Assembly (NCBI GenBank): GCA_947303735.1
Contig: CAMYZD010000003.1
Coordinates: 1-46,310, forward strand
Length of the DNA stretch: 46,310 nucleotides
Direction: 5' to 3'
From: an uncultured Bacteroidales bacterium
GTDB taxonomy: Bacteria > Bacteroidota > Bacteroidia > Bacteroidales > P3
Shown: positions 24,694 through 34,213 of the stretch, in pieces
How the letters are laid out: every line of letters begins with the position of its first letter
Numbering within the stretch: position 1 is the first letter of the stretch
The notes under the pieces: generated by a model
What the model was told of the DNA's origin: nothing
The model's database searches: none
Seen by the model: only the letters and a program-made list of their open reading frames with translations
Translations under genes and position numbers: made by a program

Positions 24694-26097
24694 TTATTTT
24701 TGTTCGATGGCACTGCCTAACAGGTTCTCAAGTGCCACCTGTGCCTGCACAACGCTAAGCACTGCTTGAATATAGTTGCTTTGGGCGGTGATAATGTCGG
24801 TGCTGGCGTTGGTTACCTCTAGGTTGCTGGCATGTCCGTAGGTGTATTTCTCAGTGACATTGCGGAACACACGGCGGGTGACATCGAGGTTTTGTCGCTG
24901 TATCTGGTAGCCCTCGATGGCCGACACAAGGTCGTAGCGCAGCTGGTTGTACTGCACCTTCAGCCCGTCTTCGGCCTGCTTTTTGCTGTTGAGGGTCTCC
25001 TGCAGATCAATCTTGGCACCCTTGATTTTAGCCATGCGTGTGCCGCTCTGGAACAGAGGCAGGCTTACATTGGCACCAATCATGTTGGGCGGGGTCATGT
25101 TGAATCCCGCATCCTTGCCAAAGTAGGTTTTGTCGCTGTATTGATAGTAGGCCGAGATGGTGGGGGTGAAATCCATCCATGCCATAGCCACCTGTTTGCG
25201 GGAGAGAATTTCGTTCTGTTGCAGCAACTGATAGTCGAAGTTGTCTTCGATATGGAAGTCGCCCATGGTCAGCTGTGCGGCATAGTCGATATCGAGGACT
25301 TTCTCGAGTGGCGTGGTGAGCACTATTTTGGAGTCCACGTCGGCTCCCAGCATCAGCACCAGCGAGTTGTAGAGCATCTTCAGTGTTCGTTTGGTGGAGT
25401 TGATGCTGTTTTGCATCGATGCCACCTGCACGTTCAACTTGTCGGCAGTGATTTGCTCCGAGGCACCGGCCTGCACGCTTGCCTCGGTGGTGGCAAGCAA
25501 CTGTTGCATGTTCATCAGGGTGGTGTCGAGCAGTTTCACCGTCTGCTCCATGATGAGGATGGAGGTGTAGGTGGTTTTGATGTTGGTGCGAGTGGAGAAC
25601 TCCGACTGTTGGTGCGAGATGTTGGCCATCTCAATGGCGATGTTGTTCAGCATCGTGCCGACAATCTGCGCGCCCGTCAGTGCTATCGATGCGGTGATGC
25701 TGAAGGTTCCGCTAGGGTTCATCGGGATGCTGGTCGAGGTCTCTTCCGTCCCTCCGCTCGAGGGAAAGGAGATGGGGAACGTGGTGCCACCAATGGTGAT
25801 GGAGTCGGGCATCATCGAACCCATGGAACTCCGTCCGCCGAAGTTCATCTCGTAGCCACACATGTTTTGGTAGTCAAAGCCTGCCTTCACTTGCGGCAAC
25901 ATGGTCGACAAGGTCTGCCAGCGCGATGCCTCGGCCTTCTTAATGTTTAGTGCCGCGTTTTGCAAGGCATAATTGTGTTCGACAGCATACTGCTGTGCCT
26001 CCTCGAGCGATAGACGCATGACGGTCGACTGGGCGTGAGCCGTCACCCCGATAAGGCTGCTGAACACAAGTGTCAGAATGAATTTTGTGGTTTTCAT
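24694..26097 (-). CDS. TolC-family outer membrane efflux protein
   Basis: Signal peptide; LSLEEAQQYAVEHNYALQNAALNIKKAEASRWQTLSTMLPQVKAG. Confidence 0.93.
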   Translation of the reverse strand: MKTTKFILTLVFSSLIGVTAHAQSTVMRLSLEEAQQYAVEHNYALQNAALNIKKAEASRWQTLSTMLPQVKAGFDYQNMCGYEMNFGGRSSMGSMMPDSITIGGTTFPISFPSSGGTEETSTSIPMNPSGTFSITASIALTGAQIVGTMLNNIAIEMANISHQQSEFSTRTNIKTTYTSILIMEQTVKLLDTTLMNMQQLLATTEASVQAGASEQITADKLNVQVASMQNSINSTKRTLKMLYNSLVLMLGADVDSKIVLTTPLEKVLDIDYAAQLTMGDFHIEDNFDYQLLQQNEILSRKQVAMAWMDFTPTISAYYQYSDKTYFGKDAGFNMTPPNMIGANVSLPLFQSGTRMAKIKGAKIDLQETLNSKKQAEDGLKVQYNQLRYDLVSAIEGYQIQRQNLDVTRRVFRNVTEKYTYGHASNLEVTNASTDIITAQSNYIQAVLSVVQAQVALENLLGSAIEQK

Positions 26098-26150
26098 GTA
26101 TGTTATATCGTTTATTTACTCAATTGTTTAACTTTTAACGATGCCTCAGA

Positions 26151-26186
26151 TTTAATTCTGAATTCTTAATTTTTAATTTTTAATTC
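26151..26186. repeat. Heptad array (AATTTTT/AATTCTT)n abutting the TetR stop
   Basis: tttaattctgaattcttaatttttaatttttaattc. Confidence 0.7.
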
Positions 26187-26807
26187 TTAATTATTTTGAA
26201 GTATTTCCTTGATGTGCGACTCTTGTTCGTCGTAGCGCTTGATTGCCTCTACCGAGAGCAGTCCCCGCACATAGGTATAGCCTGCCTCGCAGAACATATT
26301 GATAGCATTGGGCTTGGCATTGTTGTAGTTGAAGTGTTGGATGATTTCCGTAAGGGACTGAACGGCTATGTCTACGTCTACCTGCGGGCGTAAGTCGCCT
26401 TGTTCCTTGGCTTCTTGTAGTGTTTGATACATGTGTGAGGCATGTATGGGAGCATCTTTTGGGAAAAGACGTGAGTAGATGTCAGGATAGTAGTCGCGGG
26501 TGTCGTTCAACAAGGTGGCCAGCTGGGCATTGTACACCGACAGGTATTTGTATATGTGCAATACCATCAGAATAGGTGAGCTGCATTGCGTCTTAAAAAG
26601 GCAGATGGTCTCGCCAATCTTTCCCTTCATCTGCTCAAAACAGGCCATCAGCAAGTCCTCTTTCTTCTCGAAATACTCATAGAGCGTCCGCTTCGAAATG
26701 TGCAACTCACCAGCCACATCGTCCATCGTAATACGACGGCATCCGTGGGCAATAAACTGCTCAGTAGCCGAATCTATAATTTTCCTGCGTACCTCATCTG
26801 ATGCCAT
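26187..26807 (-). CDS. TetR/AcrR-family transcriptional regulator
   Basis: IIDSATEQFIAHGCRRITMDDVAGELHISKRTLYEYFEKKEDLL. Confidence 0.93.
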   Translation of the reverse strand: MASDEVRRKIIDSATEQFIAHGCRRITMDDVAGELHISKRTLYEYFEKKEDLLMACFEQMKGKIGETICLFKTQCSSPILMVLHIYKYLSVYNAQLATLLNDTRDYYPDIYSRLFPKDAPIHASHMYQTLQEAKEQGDLRPQVDVDIAVQSLTEIIQHFNYNNAKPNAINMFCEAGYTYVRGLLSVEAIKRYDEQESHIKEILQNN

Positions 26808-26871
26808 AAGTTTATATATTTATGCATTTTACAACGATATTTCGCACCTTTAACTGGCACGAAAAACGCTG

Positions 26872-26879
26872 CAAAGATA
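26872..26879 (-). promoter_or_regulatory. -7 element of the TetR/efflux operon
   Basis: TATCTTTG on the minus strand, 65 bp upstream of the TetR start. Confidence 0.5.
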
Positions 26880-26932
26880 CAATAAAACTTTGGAAACTCA
26901 GATAGTTTTCTTGGTTTTATTTGTAAATAATC

Positions 26933-27229
26933 CTAACGGCGGGTAGACTTGGTACGTTCTGGAATGGGGGTGATATTAGTTTTTGCCACCTTGATGCGTG
27001 TGCCGGGGGCCACCTCCAGTACCGCCTGCGTGGCATCGGTGCTGACAATGGTGGCATGAATACCACCCGTAGTCATAATACGGTCGCCCGCCTTCAGACC
27101 GTCGCGATAGGCAGCCTCTTTCTTGGCTTGTTCGCTCTGTGGGCGAATCATAAAAAAGTAGAACACAGCGATCATCGCCACAAACATTATGGCGGTCTTC
27201 CATCCGGTGGAAATGTCTAGTAATATCAT
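26933..27229 (-). CDS. yajC: Preprotein translocase subunit YajC
   Basis: MIAVFYFFMIRPQSEQAKKEAAYRDGLKAGDRIMTTGGIHATI. Confidence 0.93.
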   Translation of the reverse strand: MILLDISTGWKTAIMFVAMIAVFYFFMIRPQSEQAKKEAAYRDGLKAGDRIMTTGGIHATIVSTDATQAVLEVAPGTRIKVAKTNITPIPERTKSTRR

Positions 27230-27307
27230 AAGGTGTTAGTCAATTATTATTTTGATACAATATTTTTGGCAACAAGCCGTTAATCCAATGCATCAATAAC
27301 GCAAGTG

Positions 27308-27856
27308 ATGGTAAAATATTGTGAACTTTTTTATTCTTTTTTCAAGATAGGCACCTTCACTATCGGGGGAGGCTATGCAATGATTCCCTTGATGGAACAG
27401 GAACTGGTAGACCGTAGGCAGTGGTTGAGTCGCGAAGAGTTTCTCGACCAGTTGGCACTCTCCCAATCAATGCCCGGCGTATTGGCTGTCAACATGGCGA
27501 CAGGATTGGGCTACCGTCTGCGCGGTTTTCGAGGTGCCCTCTCAGCCATTGTCGGCAATATCGCCATGCCCATACTTTTCATCCTATTGTTAGCAATGAT
27601 TTTCCACCAATTTCGCGACAACGTCAATGTGGAGCATTTCTTCATGGGAGTGCGCCCTGCTGTAGTGGCTTTGATTGCCGCCCCCGTGTTTCGTCTGGCC
27701 CAATCGGCCAATATCCGACTTTCTACTTGCTGGATACCCATCCTTTCTGCAATACTCATCTGGCTCTTCGATGTCAGCCCCATCCTAATCATCTTGGCAA
27801 CTATATTGCTTGGATTCCTTTATGGCCGCATCAAAATGAAAACTACCCAAAGCTAA
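27308..27856 (+). CDS. Chromate transporter, single CHR domain
   Basis: FFKIGTFTIGGGYAMIPLMEQELV...LSQSMPGVLAVNMATGLGYRLRG. Confidence 0.9.
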   Translation: MVKYCELFYSFFKIGTFTIGGGYAMIPLMEQELVDRRQWLSREEFLDQLALSQSMPGVLAVNMATGLGYRLRGFRGALSAIVGNIAMPILFILLLAMIFHQFRDNVNVEHFFMGVRPAVVALIAAPVFRLAQSANIRLSTCWIPILSAILIWLFDVSPILIILATILLGFLYGRIKMKTTQS

Positions 27857-27863
27857 CGTTCCT

Positions 27864-28436
27864 ATGGTCTTCTTGCAGTTATTCTGGACATTCTTGAAAA
27901 TTGGGCTCTTTACCTTCGGTGGGGGGTATGCCATGATAGCATTGATTCAGAACGAAGTCACAGTCAACCATGCGTGGCTTACTTCACAGGAGTTCACTGA
28001 TATTCTCGCCATCAGCCAGATGACCCCTGGCCCAGTAGGTATCAATACCGCTACCTATACCGGCTACACCGCAGTGCTCAATGCTGGCTATGGCTCTGGC
28101 ATGGCTGCTCTTGGTGCTTTGATAGCATCCTCAGCCGTCATCTTGCTGCCTGTGGCACTGATGATTGCTGCCGTAATTCTCATCCGCAAGATGCAGGGCA
28201 ACAAGGATGTGGAGAACATCTTCCGCTTCCTCCGCATGACGGTGGTGGGCCTAATAGCTGCTGCAGCTCTGCAATTGCTATCTGTCGACAGCTTTGGTGA
28301 GCCTGGCTGGTCACTTCAGTTTGTCCTCAGCGTCGTCATCTTCGTAGGAGTCTTCTTCCTCTCGTTAAAGCGTGTCAGTCCCATTTTTCTTATTCTTGGG
28401 GCAGGAGTTTTGGGACTCGTTGCCTATGCCTTCTGA
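27864..28436 (+). CDS. Chromate transporter, single CHR domain
   Basis: FLKIGLFTFGGGYAMIALIQNEV...ISQMTPGPVGINTATYTGY. Confidence 0.9.
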   Translation: MVFLQLFWTFLKIGLFTFGGGYAMIALIQNEVTVNHAWLTSQEFTDILAISQMTPGPVGINTATYTGYTAVLNAGYGSGMAALGALIASSAVILLPVALMIAAVILIRKMQGNKDVENIFRFLRMTVVGLIAAAALQLLSVDSFGEPGWSLQFVLSVVIFVGVFFLSLKRVSPIFLILGAGVLGLVAYAF

Positions 28437-28618
28437 ATGCCTTCGGCTGACCTTTGTTCCTTGATTGCTTGTTATTCAGTCCTCTTTCGCTATTAAGAAC
28501 GAAATACTGTTATATAATATTGGTATTAAGCATATTAAACACTCGTACGGACGTTTGAATCGCCGTAGGGAAGAGGGGTGGTAAACTTTGGGTATGGGGT
28601 ATGGGAACCTGTGTTAGG

Positions 28619-29905
28619 TCAGTGAGTTAGCTCTTGGGCGGCGTGGCGGATATGGTCAAGTTGTCGCCAGAAGTCGGGGAAGGATTTGCTGACTTGTTCG
28701 GGGTTTTCAATTATCAATTCGGGAAAGAGTAGGGTGAGGACGCCGAACGACATGGCTATGCGGTGGTCTTCGTGGGTGTTGATGGGAGCACCGGGTGTGA
28801 GCTTCGCAGGGGCAAGGCGTACCTCGGTTGTGGTCTGGGTGATGGTGGCTCCCATCTTTTCTAGCTCGGTTTTGAGAGCGTTGATGCGGTCGGACTCTTT
28901 GATACGTAGGTTTTTAATTCCTCTAAGCCGGGCTTTCATGCCCAATGCAGCACAGGTTACCAGCACGGCAGGAAGCAGGTCGGGGCAGTCGATGAAATTA
29001 TATTCGAAGGCGTCGGGATGCATACCGGAGGCAACAATAGTGATGGAGCGGGTGTTGGTACGGTAGGGAGAGCGCAACTCTTGGGTGGTGACGCCCAGTT
29101 GGGCAAAGAGGTCCTTGACCACGCGGTCGCCTTGGACCGACTGCGAGTAGGAGAGTCCCGGCATGCGTATTCTCAGACCGGGGACGAGGCAGGCGGCTGC
29201 ATAGATGTATGAGGCTGAAGACCAGTCGGGTTCAATAGTCACTACCTGCTGGCGGTGCTGTAGGGTGGAGGGAAGGGCCTCTACGCGGTAGACACGGCGG
29301 TTGGGGGTGACAGAATTTTTGATGCCAGCCTGGGTGAGCAGTGCACGGGTCATCTCGATATAGGGACGTGAGGCGGCACGGTCGGTGAGAGTGAGGGTAA
29401 GGCCGTTGGGTAGGAGACACCCGATGAGCATCATGGCTGAGACATACTGGCTGCTCTCGTTGGGGTCGATTTCGGCCATGCGGTATTGAGGTATGTAGCC
29501 TGTGATGTTGAGGGGCAAATAGCCTTCGTTGTCGAGACATTGGATGTTACAGCCCATGCTGCGGAGACAGTTGATGAGGGGGAGCATCGGACGTTGTTTT
29601 AGGCGGTCGTCGCCTGTGAGTAGCCATTGCCCTGGGGTGATGGCTAGAAGCGCCAACATAAAGCGTGCCACTGAGCCGGCATTGTGACAGTAGAAGAGGT
29701 TGGAGGTGCCGTGACGTAGTTGCGCCAATAGGGCTGACATGAGTTGGGTGTCGTCGGCGTCAGAAAGATGGCGGAGCATGAAGGGCAAGCCTTTGTGTTG
29801 GCCACCACCACTCGACCTAGTACCCATAATGTGGTTGAGCACCAGCCAGCGGTTGCTGATGCTTTTAGATGCGGGCAGCTCTATATGAAGGTCGTTGGTC
29901 CTCAT
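28619..29905 (-). CDS. aroA: 3-phosphoshikimate 1-carboxyvinyltransferase
   Basis: LPASKSISNRWLVL; NLRIKESDRINALKTELEKMGA; HEDHRIAMSFGVL. Confidence 0.92.
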   Translation of the reverse strand: MRTNDLHIELPASKSISNRWLVLNHIMGTRSSGGGQHKGLPFMLRHLSDADDTQLMSALLAQLRHGTSNLFYCHNAGSVARFMLALLAITPGQWLLTGDDRLKQRPMLPLINCLRSMGCNIQCLDNEGYLPLNITGYIPQYRMAEIDPNESSQYVSAMMLIGCLLPNGLTLTLTDRAASRPYIEMTRALLTQAGIKNSVTPNRRVYRVEALPSTLQHRQQVVTIEPDWSSASYIYAAACLVPGLRIRMPGLSYSQSVQGDRVVKDLFAQLGVTTQELRSPYRTNTRSITIVASGMHPDAFEYNFIDCPDLLPAVLVTCAALGMKARLRGIKNLRIKESDRINALKTELEKMGATITQTTTEVRLAPAKLTPGAPINTHEDHRIAMSFGVLTLLFPELIIENPEQVSKSFPDFWRQLDHIRHAAQELTH

Positions 29906-31161
29906 ATTTCGATGCCGTATTCCTTGATTTTGCGATAGAGGGTACGCTCAGAAATGTGTAGTTCTTGAGCTGCCTGACCCCGCTTGCCCCCGTGCCTTTC
30001 GAGAGCCATGCGGATAGCTCGCTTTTCCCGTTCTTCCAGTGCCAAGGGCTCGTCCTCAACTACTTCTGAGTCTTGAAAAGTCTCTTCAGCAGGTTTGGGT
30101 GTATCGGTGGGAAGCACGGTCAGGGAGTTTTCTTGGGCGTGCTGGTGGGGTGTGTCGAGGTAGGGATAATTGTTGATGGTGGTATGGCTGGAAATCGGAA
30201 CGCTCTGAGCCAATTGGGTGACGGCTTGGCGGAGTTCGTTGATTTCGTTGCGCATCTCGCTTATCATCTGCCCCATGGAAAGGGCCTTGAGCAGCAATTC
30301 GCGGTCAGAGATAGCAGTAGTGTTCCCGCCGGTATTGCCAGTGAAGAGAGCGGGCATCTTTTCCTCGGGTACGTAGCTGAGGTAGTTTTGAAGTATGGCA
30401 CGTGTAATGGTGCGCTCTTTCTCGACAACGGCAATTTGTTCAGTCACATTCTTCAGTTCGCGTATGTTGCCGTACCAAGGATATTTCATCAGATATTCGC
30501 GGGCATCGTCGGTGAGAAAGATGGGAGGCATGTTGTACTTCTCGGCCACGTCGGACGAGAATTTGCGAAAGAGCAGAGGCACGTCCTCACGACGTTCGCG
30601 TAGGGGTGGGATATAGATGGATATTTGTTGGAGGCGGTAGTAAAGGTCTTCGCGGAAGCGGCCACTGCGGATGGCAGCAACGAGGTCGACATTGGTGGCG
30701 GCAACTACGCGCACGTTGACCTTGATGGCAGTGGAGGAACCAACGGGGATGATCTCGCCGTTTTCCAGTACGCGCAGCAGCTTGACCTGCATGGCAAGGG
30801 GGAGTTCGCCTATCTCGTCGAGGAAGATAGTGCCGCCGTCGGCCTCCTCGAAGTAGCCTTTGCGGTTGCGCTCGGCTCCGGTGAAGGCTCCTTTGACATG
30901 TCCGAACAATTCGCTCTCGATGGTGCCTTCGGGAATGGCACCACAGTTGACTGAGACCAGGCCTTTGCCTTGGCGCACATGCTTGCGCAGGCTGTTCTCG
31001 TGGATGATTCGGCTGAAGACATCTTTACCCACGCCGCTCTCGCCAGTGATGAGGATGCTGAGGTCGGTGGGAGCCACTTGGATGGCTTTGTTGAGGGCAA
31101 GGAGGAGTTTGGGGTCGTTGCCTATAATGCCGTAGCGGAGTTTGAGGGTTTGTAGGTCCAT
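29902..31161 (-). CDS. Sigma-54-dependent transcriptional activator (AAA+ / Fis HTH)
   Basis: ITGESGVGKDVFSRIIH, GAFTGA, GTIFLDEIGELP, C-terminal RGQAAQELHISERTLYRKIKEYGI. Confidence 0.95.
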   Translation of the reverse strand: MDLQTLKLRYGIIGNDPKLLLALNKAIQVAPTDLSILITGESGVGKDVFSRIIHENSLRKHVRQGKGLVSVNCGAIPEGTIESELFGHVKGAFTGAERNRKGYFEEADGGTIFLDEIGELPLAMQVKLLRVLENGEIIPVGSSTAIKVNVRVVAATNVDLVAAIRSGRFREDLYYRLQQISIYIPPLRERREDVPLLFRKFSSDVAEKYNMPPIFLTDDAREYLMKYPWYGNIRELKNVTEQIAVVEKERTITRAILQNYLSYVPEEKMPALFTGNTGGNTTAISDRELLLKALSMGQMISEMRNEINELRQAVTQLAQSVPISSHTTINNYPYLDTPHQHAQENSLTVLPTDTPKPAEETFQDSEVVEDEPLALEEREKRAIRMALERHGGKRGQAAQELHISERTLYRKIKEYGIEI

Positions 31162-31207
31162 ATGCTATTGGGGTTGGCGATAGAGGGTGAATGGGTTGGG
31201 CAGGGTA

Positions 31208-33256
31208 TTAGACGATGACTCGTCGCAGCTGTTGGCACACGGCCTGGCGTAGGTTGACGAGCTGGCTGTGCTCGGCTAGAAGTATGAGAGATTCTTCTTC
31301 ATCCTTGCATTCGCGCATTTTGTAGCTTAGCGCCTCTATCTTCTGTTCTATTTTTTTCTGTTTAAGGACTAGTATTGACTCTTCGACATCTTTGTAGAGT
31401 CGGCTCTCAATGGAGGGCACGGAGATGTGCTTCTCGGTGAGCCAGAGGTCACTGACGGTGTAGGATTCGACCATGAGCGAGAGAGCGTTGTTGCGTAGAA
31501 TGGTATCGCTGTTGGTAGCAAAGAAGTTGGCGTCGGGGAGGGGTTGCTCATCTTCCACCGCCTTGCGGAAGAGGTCGAATATCTGTTGGTATAGGGGGTT
31601 GTCGAAATGGAGTTCGTTACTGACAATCTCGTCCACTATGATGTTGGCGATCGGGAGGTTGGCTACGAAGGTGTTCCCTTCGTCGTCGACCACCTCTTGG
31701 GGGATTTCCTTGTTGCCATAGTTGAGTAGCAAGCGAACGATTTTCTTCTCTTGAGCCTCGGCGGGATGTTCGGCTGCCAGTATTTGTTCGGGCGAGCGGT
31801 ATGAGCTGCTCTGCCGCATCAGTTCATAGTCGTCAGGGTCGGGCTCCAAAGGTGGGGGGCCGTCGGTAGGCAAGGGCTGTTGGGGAGTGGCACTGGCAGG
31901 GGTGGATGACTGGCTCTGCTGCCGAGCTTCCTCTTTTCGACTCTTGATAAGATTGAGGTTGATGGCTTTGCCCAGCTCCTGCAGCAATACCTGCTCATTC
32001 ATCCTCAGTTTAGAGGAGGCCAGGCGGATGTAGTCCTGCTGTTCGATGCGGTCGGGTACTAGGGCAATGGTGTTGACTATCTCCTTCAGCACCTCCGATT
32101 TGCGGATGGGGTCTTGCTCTACATCGTCGAGCAGGACCCGGGTCTTGAAGGCTAGGAAGTTCTCCTCGTGGGTTCGCAAATACTCTTGAAGTTGGAAGGA
32201 GCCGTATTTTTGGGCGTAGCTGTCGGGGTCTTCGCCATCGGGGAAAAGGACGACTCGGACATGCATGCCCTCCTCAAACAGGAGGTTGACAGCACGCAGG
32301 GCAGCCTTGATGCCGGCTTTGTCGCCGTCGTATAGCACAGTGACATTGGGGGTGAAACGCTTGATGAGTCGTATCTGCTCCACGGTGAGCGACGTGCCGC
32401 ACGATGCCACCGTGTTGCACACTCCCGACTGGTGCATCGAGACCACGTCGACATTGCCCTCGACAAGATAGCATTTGTCCTCCTTGCTTATGGCGTTGCG
32501 AGCTTGGTAGATGCCGTAGAGGGTATGGCTCTTGTCGTATATTTCGGAGTCGGGGGAGTTGACATATTTGGCAGCCTGTTTTTCGGAGGAGAGGATGCGT
32601 CCGCTGAACCCCAACACGCGGCCCGAGATGCTATAGATGGGGAACATGACGCGGCCACGAAAACGGTCATAGCATTTGCCTTCTTCTTTGAATATGGTGA
32701 GACCACTTTTCTCAAGCACCTCGTCGGAATAGCCGTTGCGTCGGGCATGGTCGGTGAAGTTGCGCCATTCGTCGAGGCAATAGCCGAGACCGAAGGTGTT
32801 GATGATCTCGTCGCTTAGCCCACGCTGGTGGAAATAGCTTAGGCCGATGGCTTGTCCCATTTCGTCGTTGTGAAGGATGTCGGCAAAGTATTTCTGAGCA
32901 AATTCTGTCACATGGAAGAGTCCGTCGCGTTCGGTCTGACGTTCCTTCTGCTCCTCGGTCATGCGCTCTTCCTCAATCGGGATGTTGTATTTGTTGGCAA
33001 GATAGCGCAAGGCTTCGGGGTAGGTGTAATGCTCGTGATCCATGATGAAGCCAACGGCATTGCCCGACTTGCCACATCCGAAGCATTTGTATATGCCTTT
33101 ACTGGGGGAGACATAGAACGAGGGGGTCTTCTCGTTGTGGAAGGGGCAGCAGCCAATGTGGTTGGCTCCTCGCTTTTTGAGAGAGACAAATTCACCAATA
33201 ACCTCCTCTATACGAGTGGCATCCATGATGCGTTGTATGGTCTCCTTGTTTATCAT
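31208..33256 (-). CDS. dnaG: DNA primase
   Basis: MINKETIQRIMDATRIEEVIGEFVSLKKRGANHIGCCPFHNEKTPSFYVSPSKGIYKCFGCGKSG; start moved from TTG 33268 to ATG 33256. Confidence 0.96.
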   Translation of the reverse strand: MINKETIQRIMDATRIEEVIGEFVSLKKRGANHIGCCPFHNEKTPSFYVSPSKGIYKCFGCGKSGNAVGFIMDHEHYTYPEALRYLANKYNIPIEEERMTEEQKERQTERDGLFHVTEFAQKYFADILHNDEMGQAIGLSYFHQRGLSDEIINTFGLGYCLDEWRNFTDHARRNGYSDEVLEKSGLTIFKEEGKCYDRFRGRVMFPIYSISGRVLGFSGRILSSEKQAAKYVNSPDSEIYDKSHTLYGIYQARNAISKEDKCYLVEGNVDVVSMHQSGVCNTVASCGTSLTVEQIRLIKRFTPNVTVLYDGDKAGIKAALRAVNLLFEEGMHVRVVLFPDGEDPDSYAQKYGSFQLQEYLRTHEENFLAFKTRVLLDDVEQDPIRKSEVLKEIVNTIALVPDRIEQQDYIRLASSKLRMNEQVLLQELGKAINLNLIKSRKEEARQQSQSSTPASATPQQPLPTDGPPPLEPDPDDYELMRQSSSYRSPEQILAAEHPAEAQEKKIVRLLLNYGNKEIPQEVVDDEGNTFVANLPIANIIVDEIVSNELHFDNPLYQQIFDLFRKAVEDEQPLPDANFFATNSDTILRNNALSLMVESYTVSDLWLTEKHISVPSIESRLYKDVEESILVLKQKKIEQKIEALSYKMRECKDEEESLILLAEHSQLVNLRQAVCQQLRRVIV

Positions 33257-33265
33257 TTCGGATTG

Positions 33266-33301
33266 CAAAGGTACAAAAAAAAACTGACAAATTGTCAGTT
33301 T
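33266..33301 (-). promoter_or_regulatory. dnaG promoter fused to a 21-bp palindrome/terminator-like hairpin
   Basis: AAACTGACAAATTGTCAGTTT (33281-33301) followed on the minus strand by T9 and TACCTTTG (33273-33266). Confidence 0.6.
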
Positions 33302-33400
33302 GCTTTTAGAAATATTTCCCTGGTTATATAAATGTCCTATGTTCAGCTTGCAAATGTGGTGCTTGGTGGAAAGTGGTGAGTAAATGCCGTGGTATCGGCA

Positions 33401-34177
33401 TCACCGCATAATGTAGATGACAAATAGATGTAGAGGATAGTAGATATAGAAGAGATATTTTGCAAGGGGGCTTTTGATAAAGCCTCTTTTGCCGTTGTAC
33501 ATGCTTAGGGGCACGAAAGCCAGTCCGGCTATCACATGGCTGGGTAGGATGCAGCATCCCACCAAGGCCTGAATCAGTCGCGAGTTACGAAGTGCATAAA
33601 GCATTAGAATAAATCCGAAACCTATATAACCGTAGTCGGCTTTCAGAAAAAAAGATATAATGAATAATCCTATCAGTGATAGGGCCATTGAGAATGGTTT
33701 GTTTTTGAATCGTTCTATGGCGCACAAGCCCAGATACCCAATGAAGAGAGTAAAGAATACGTTCTGAGAATGATAGAAGAGAGCGTTTGAGCAGGCTAGA
33801 TTGAAGGGAATCTCTGAAATAAGGGCAAAAAGGAAAAGGTTGACTCCGTATTTGATACGGTTATGGGTGTGTAGAAATCCTTCGACGAGCAGGAATGAGA
33901 ATATAGGGAAGGCCAATCTGCCAATGAGGCGCATCAGAACATAGAGAGTTATTGTTCTGTTCCCGATAGTGAAGAGAGTTATATGAAAGGAAGGATGGTT
34001 CCAGAAATAAAGTGCCGCCGCATGGTCAATAGTCATGGTAACGATGGCGAGGATTTTAAGCCAGCTACCATTGAGAATGTGCCAGTGTTTTAAGAAACGT
34101 TCCCATTGCTGATCGGAAGGGTATAGCCTGTTGAGGGTGGATTTGATGCTAGCAGTGATAGTAGAAGATTTAGACAT
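33401..34177 (-). CDS. TraX-family membrane protein
   Basis: WLKILAIVTMTIDHAAALYF...LMRLIGRLAFPIFSFLLVEGFLHT...FIKSPLAKYLFYIYYPLHLFVIY. Confidence 0.88.
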   Translation of the reverse strand: MSKSSTITASIKSTLNRLYPSDQQWERFLKHWHILNGSWLKILAIVTMTIDHAAALYFWNHPSFHITLFTIGNRTITLYVLMRLIGRLAFPIFSFLLVEGFLHTHNRIKYGVNLFLFALISEIPFNLACSNALFYHSQNVFFTLFIGYLGLCAIERFKNKPFSMALSLIGLFIISFFLKADYGYIGFGFILMLYALRNSRLIQALVGCCILPSHVIAGLAFVPLSMYNGKRGFIKSPLAKYLFYIYYPLHLFVIYIMR

Positions 34178-34213
34178 GTTGTAGAGTATGAGGATACCAG
34201 AGTGTTCGTTGGG

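Noticed and set aside
24832-25950. 372-aa plus-strand ORF
   Set aside because: Antisense to the TolC-family gene; no recognisable domain.
27308-28436. Paired single-domain chromate transporters as novelty
   Set aside because: Split CHR pairs are a known arrangement of short-chain chromate transporters.
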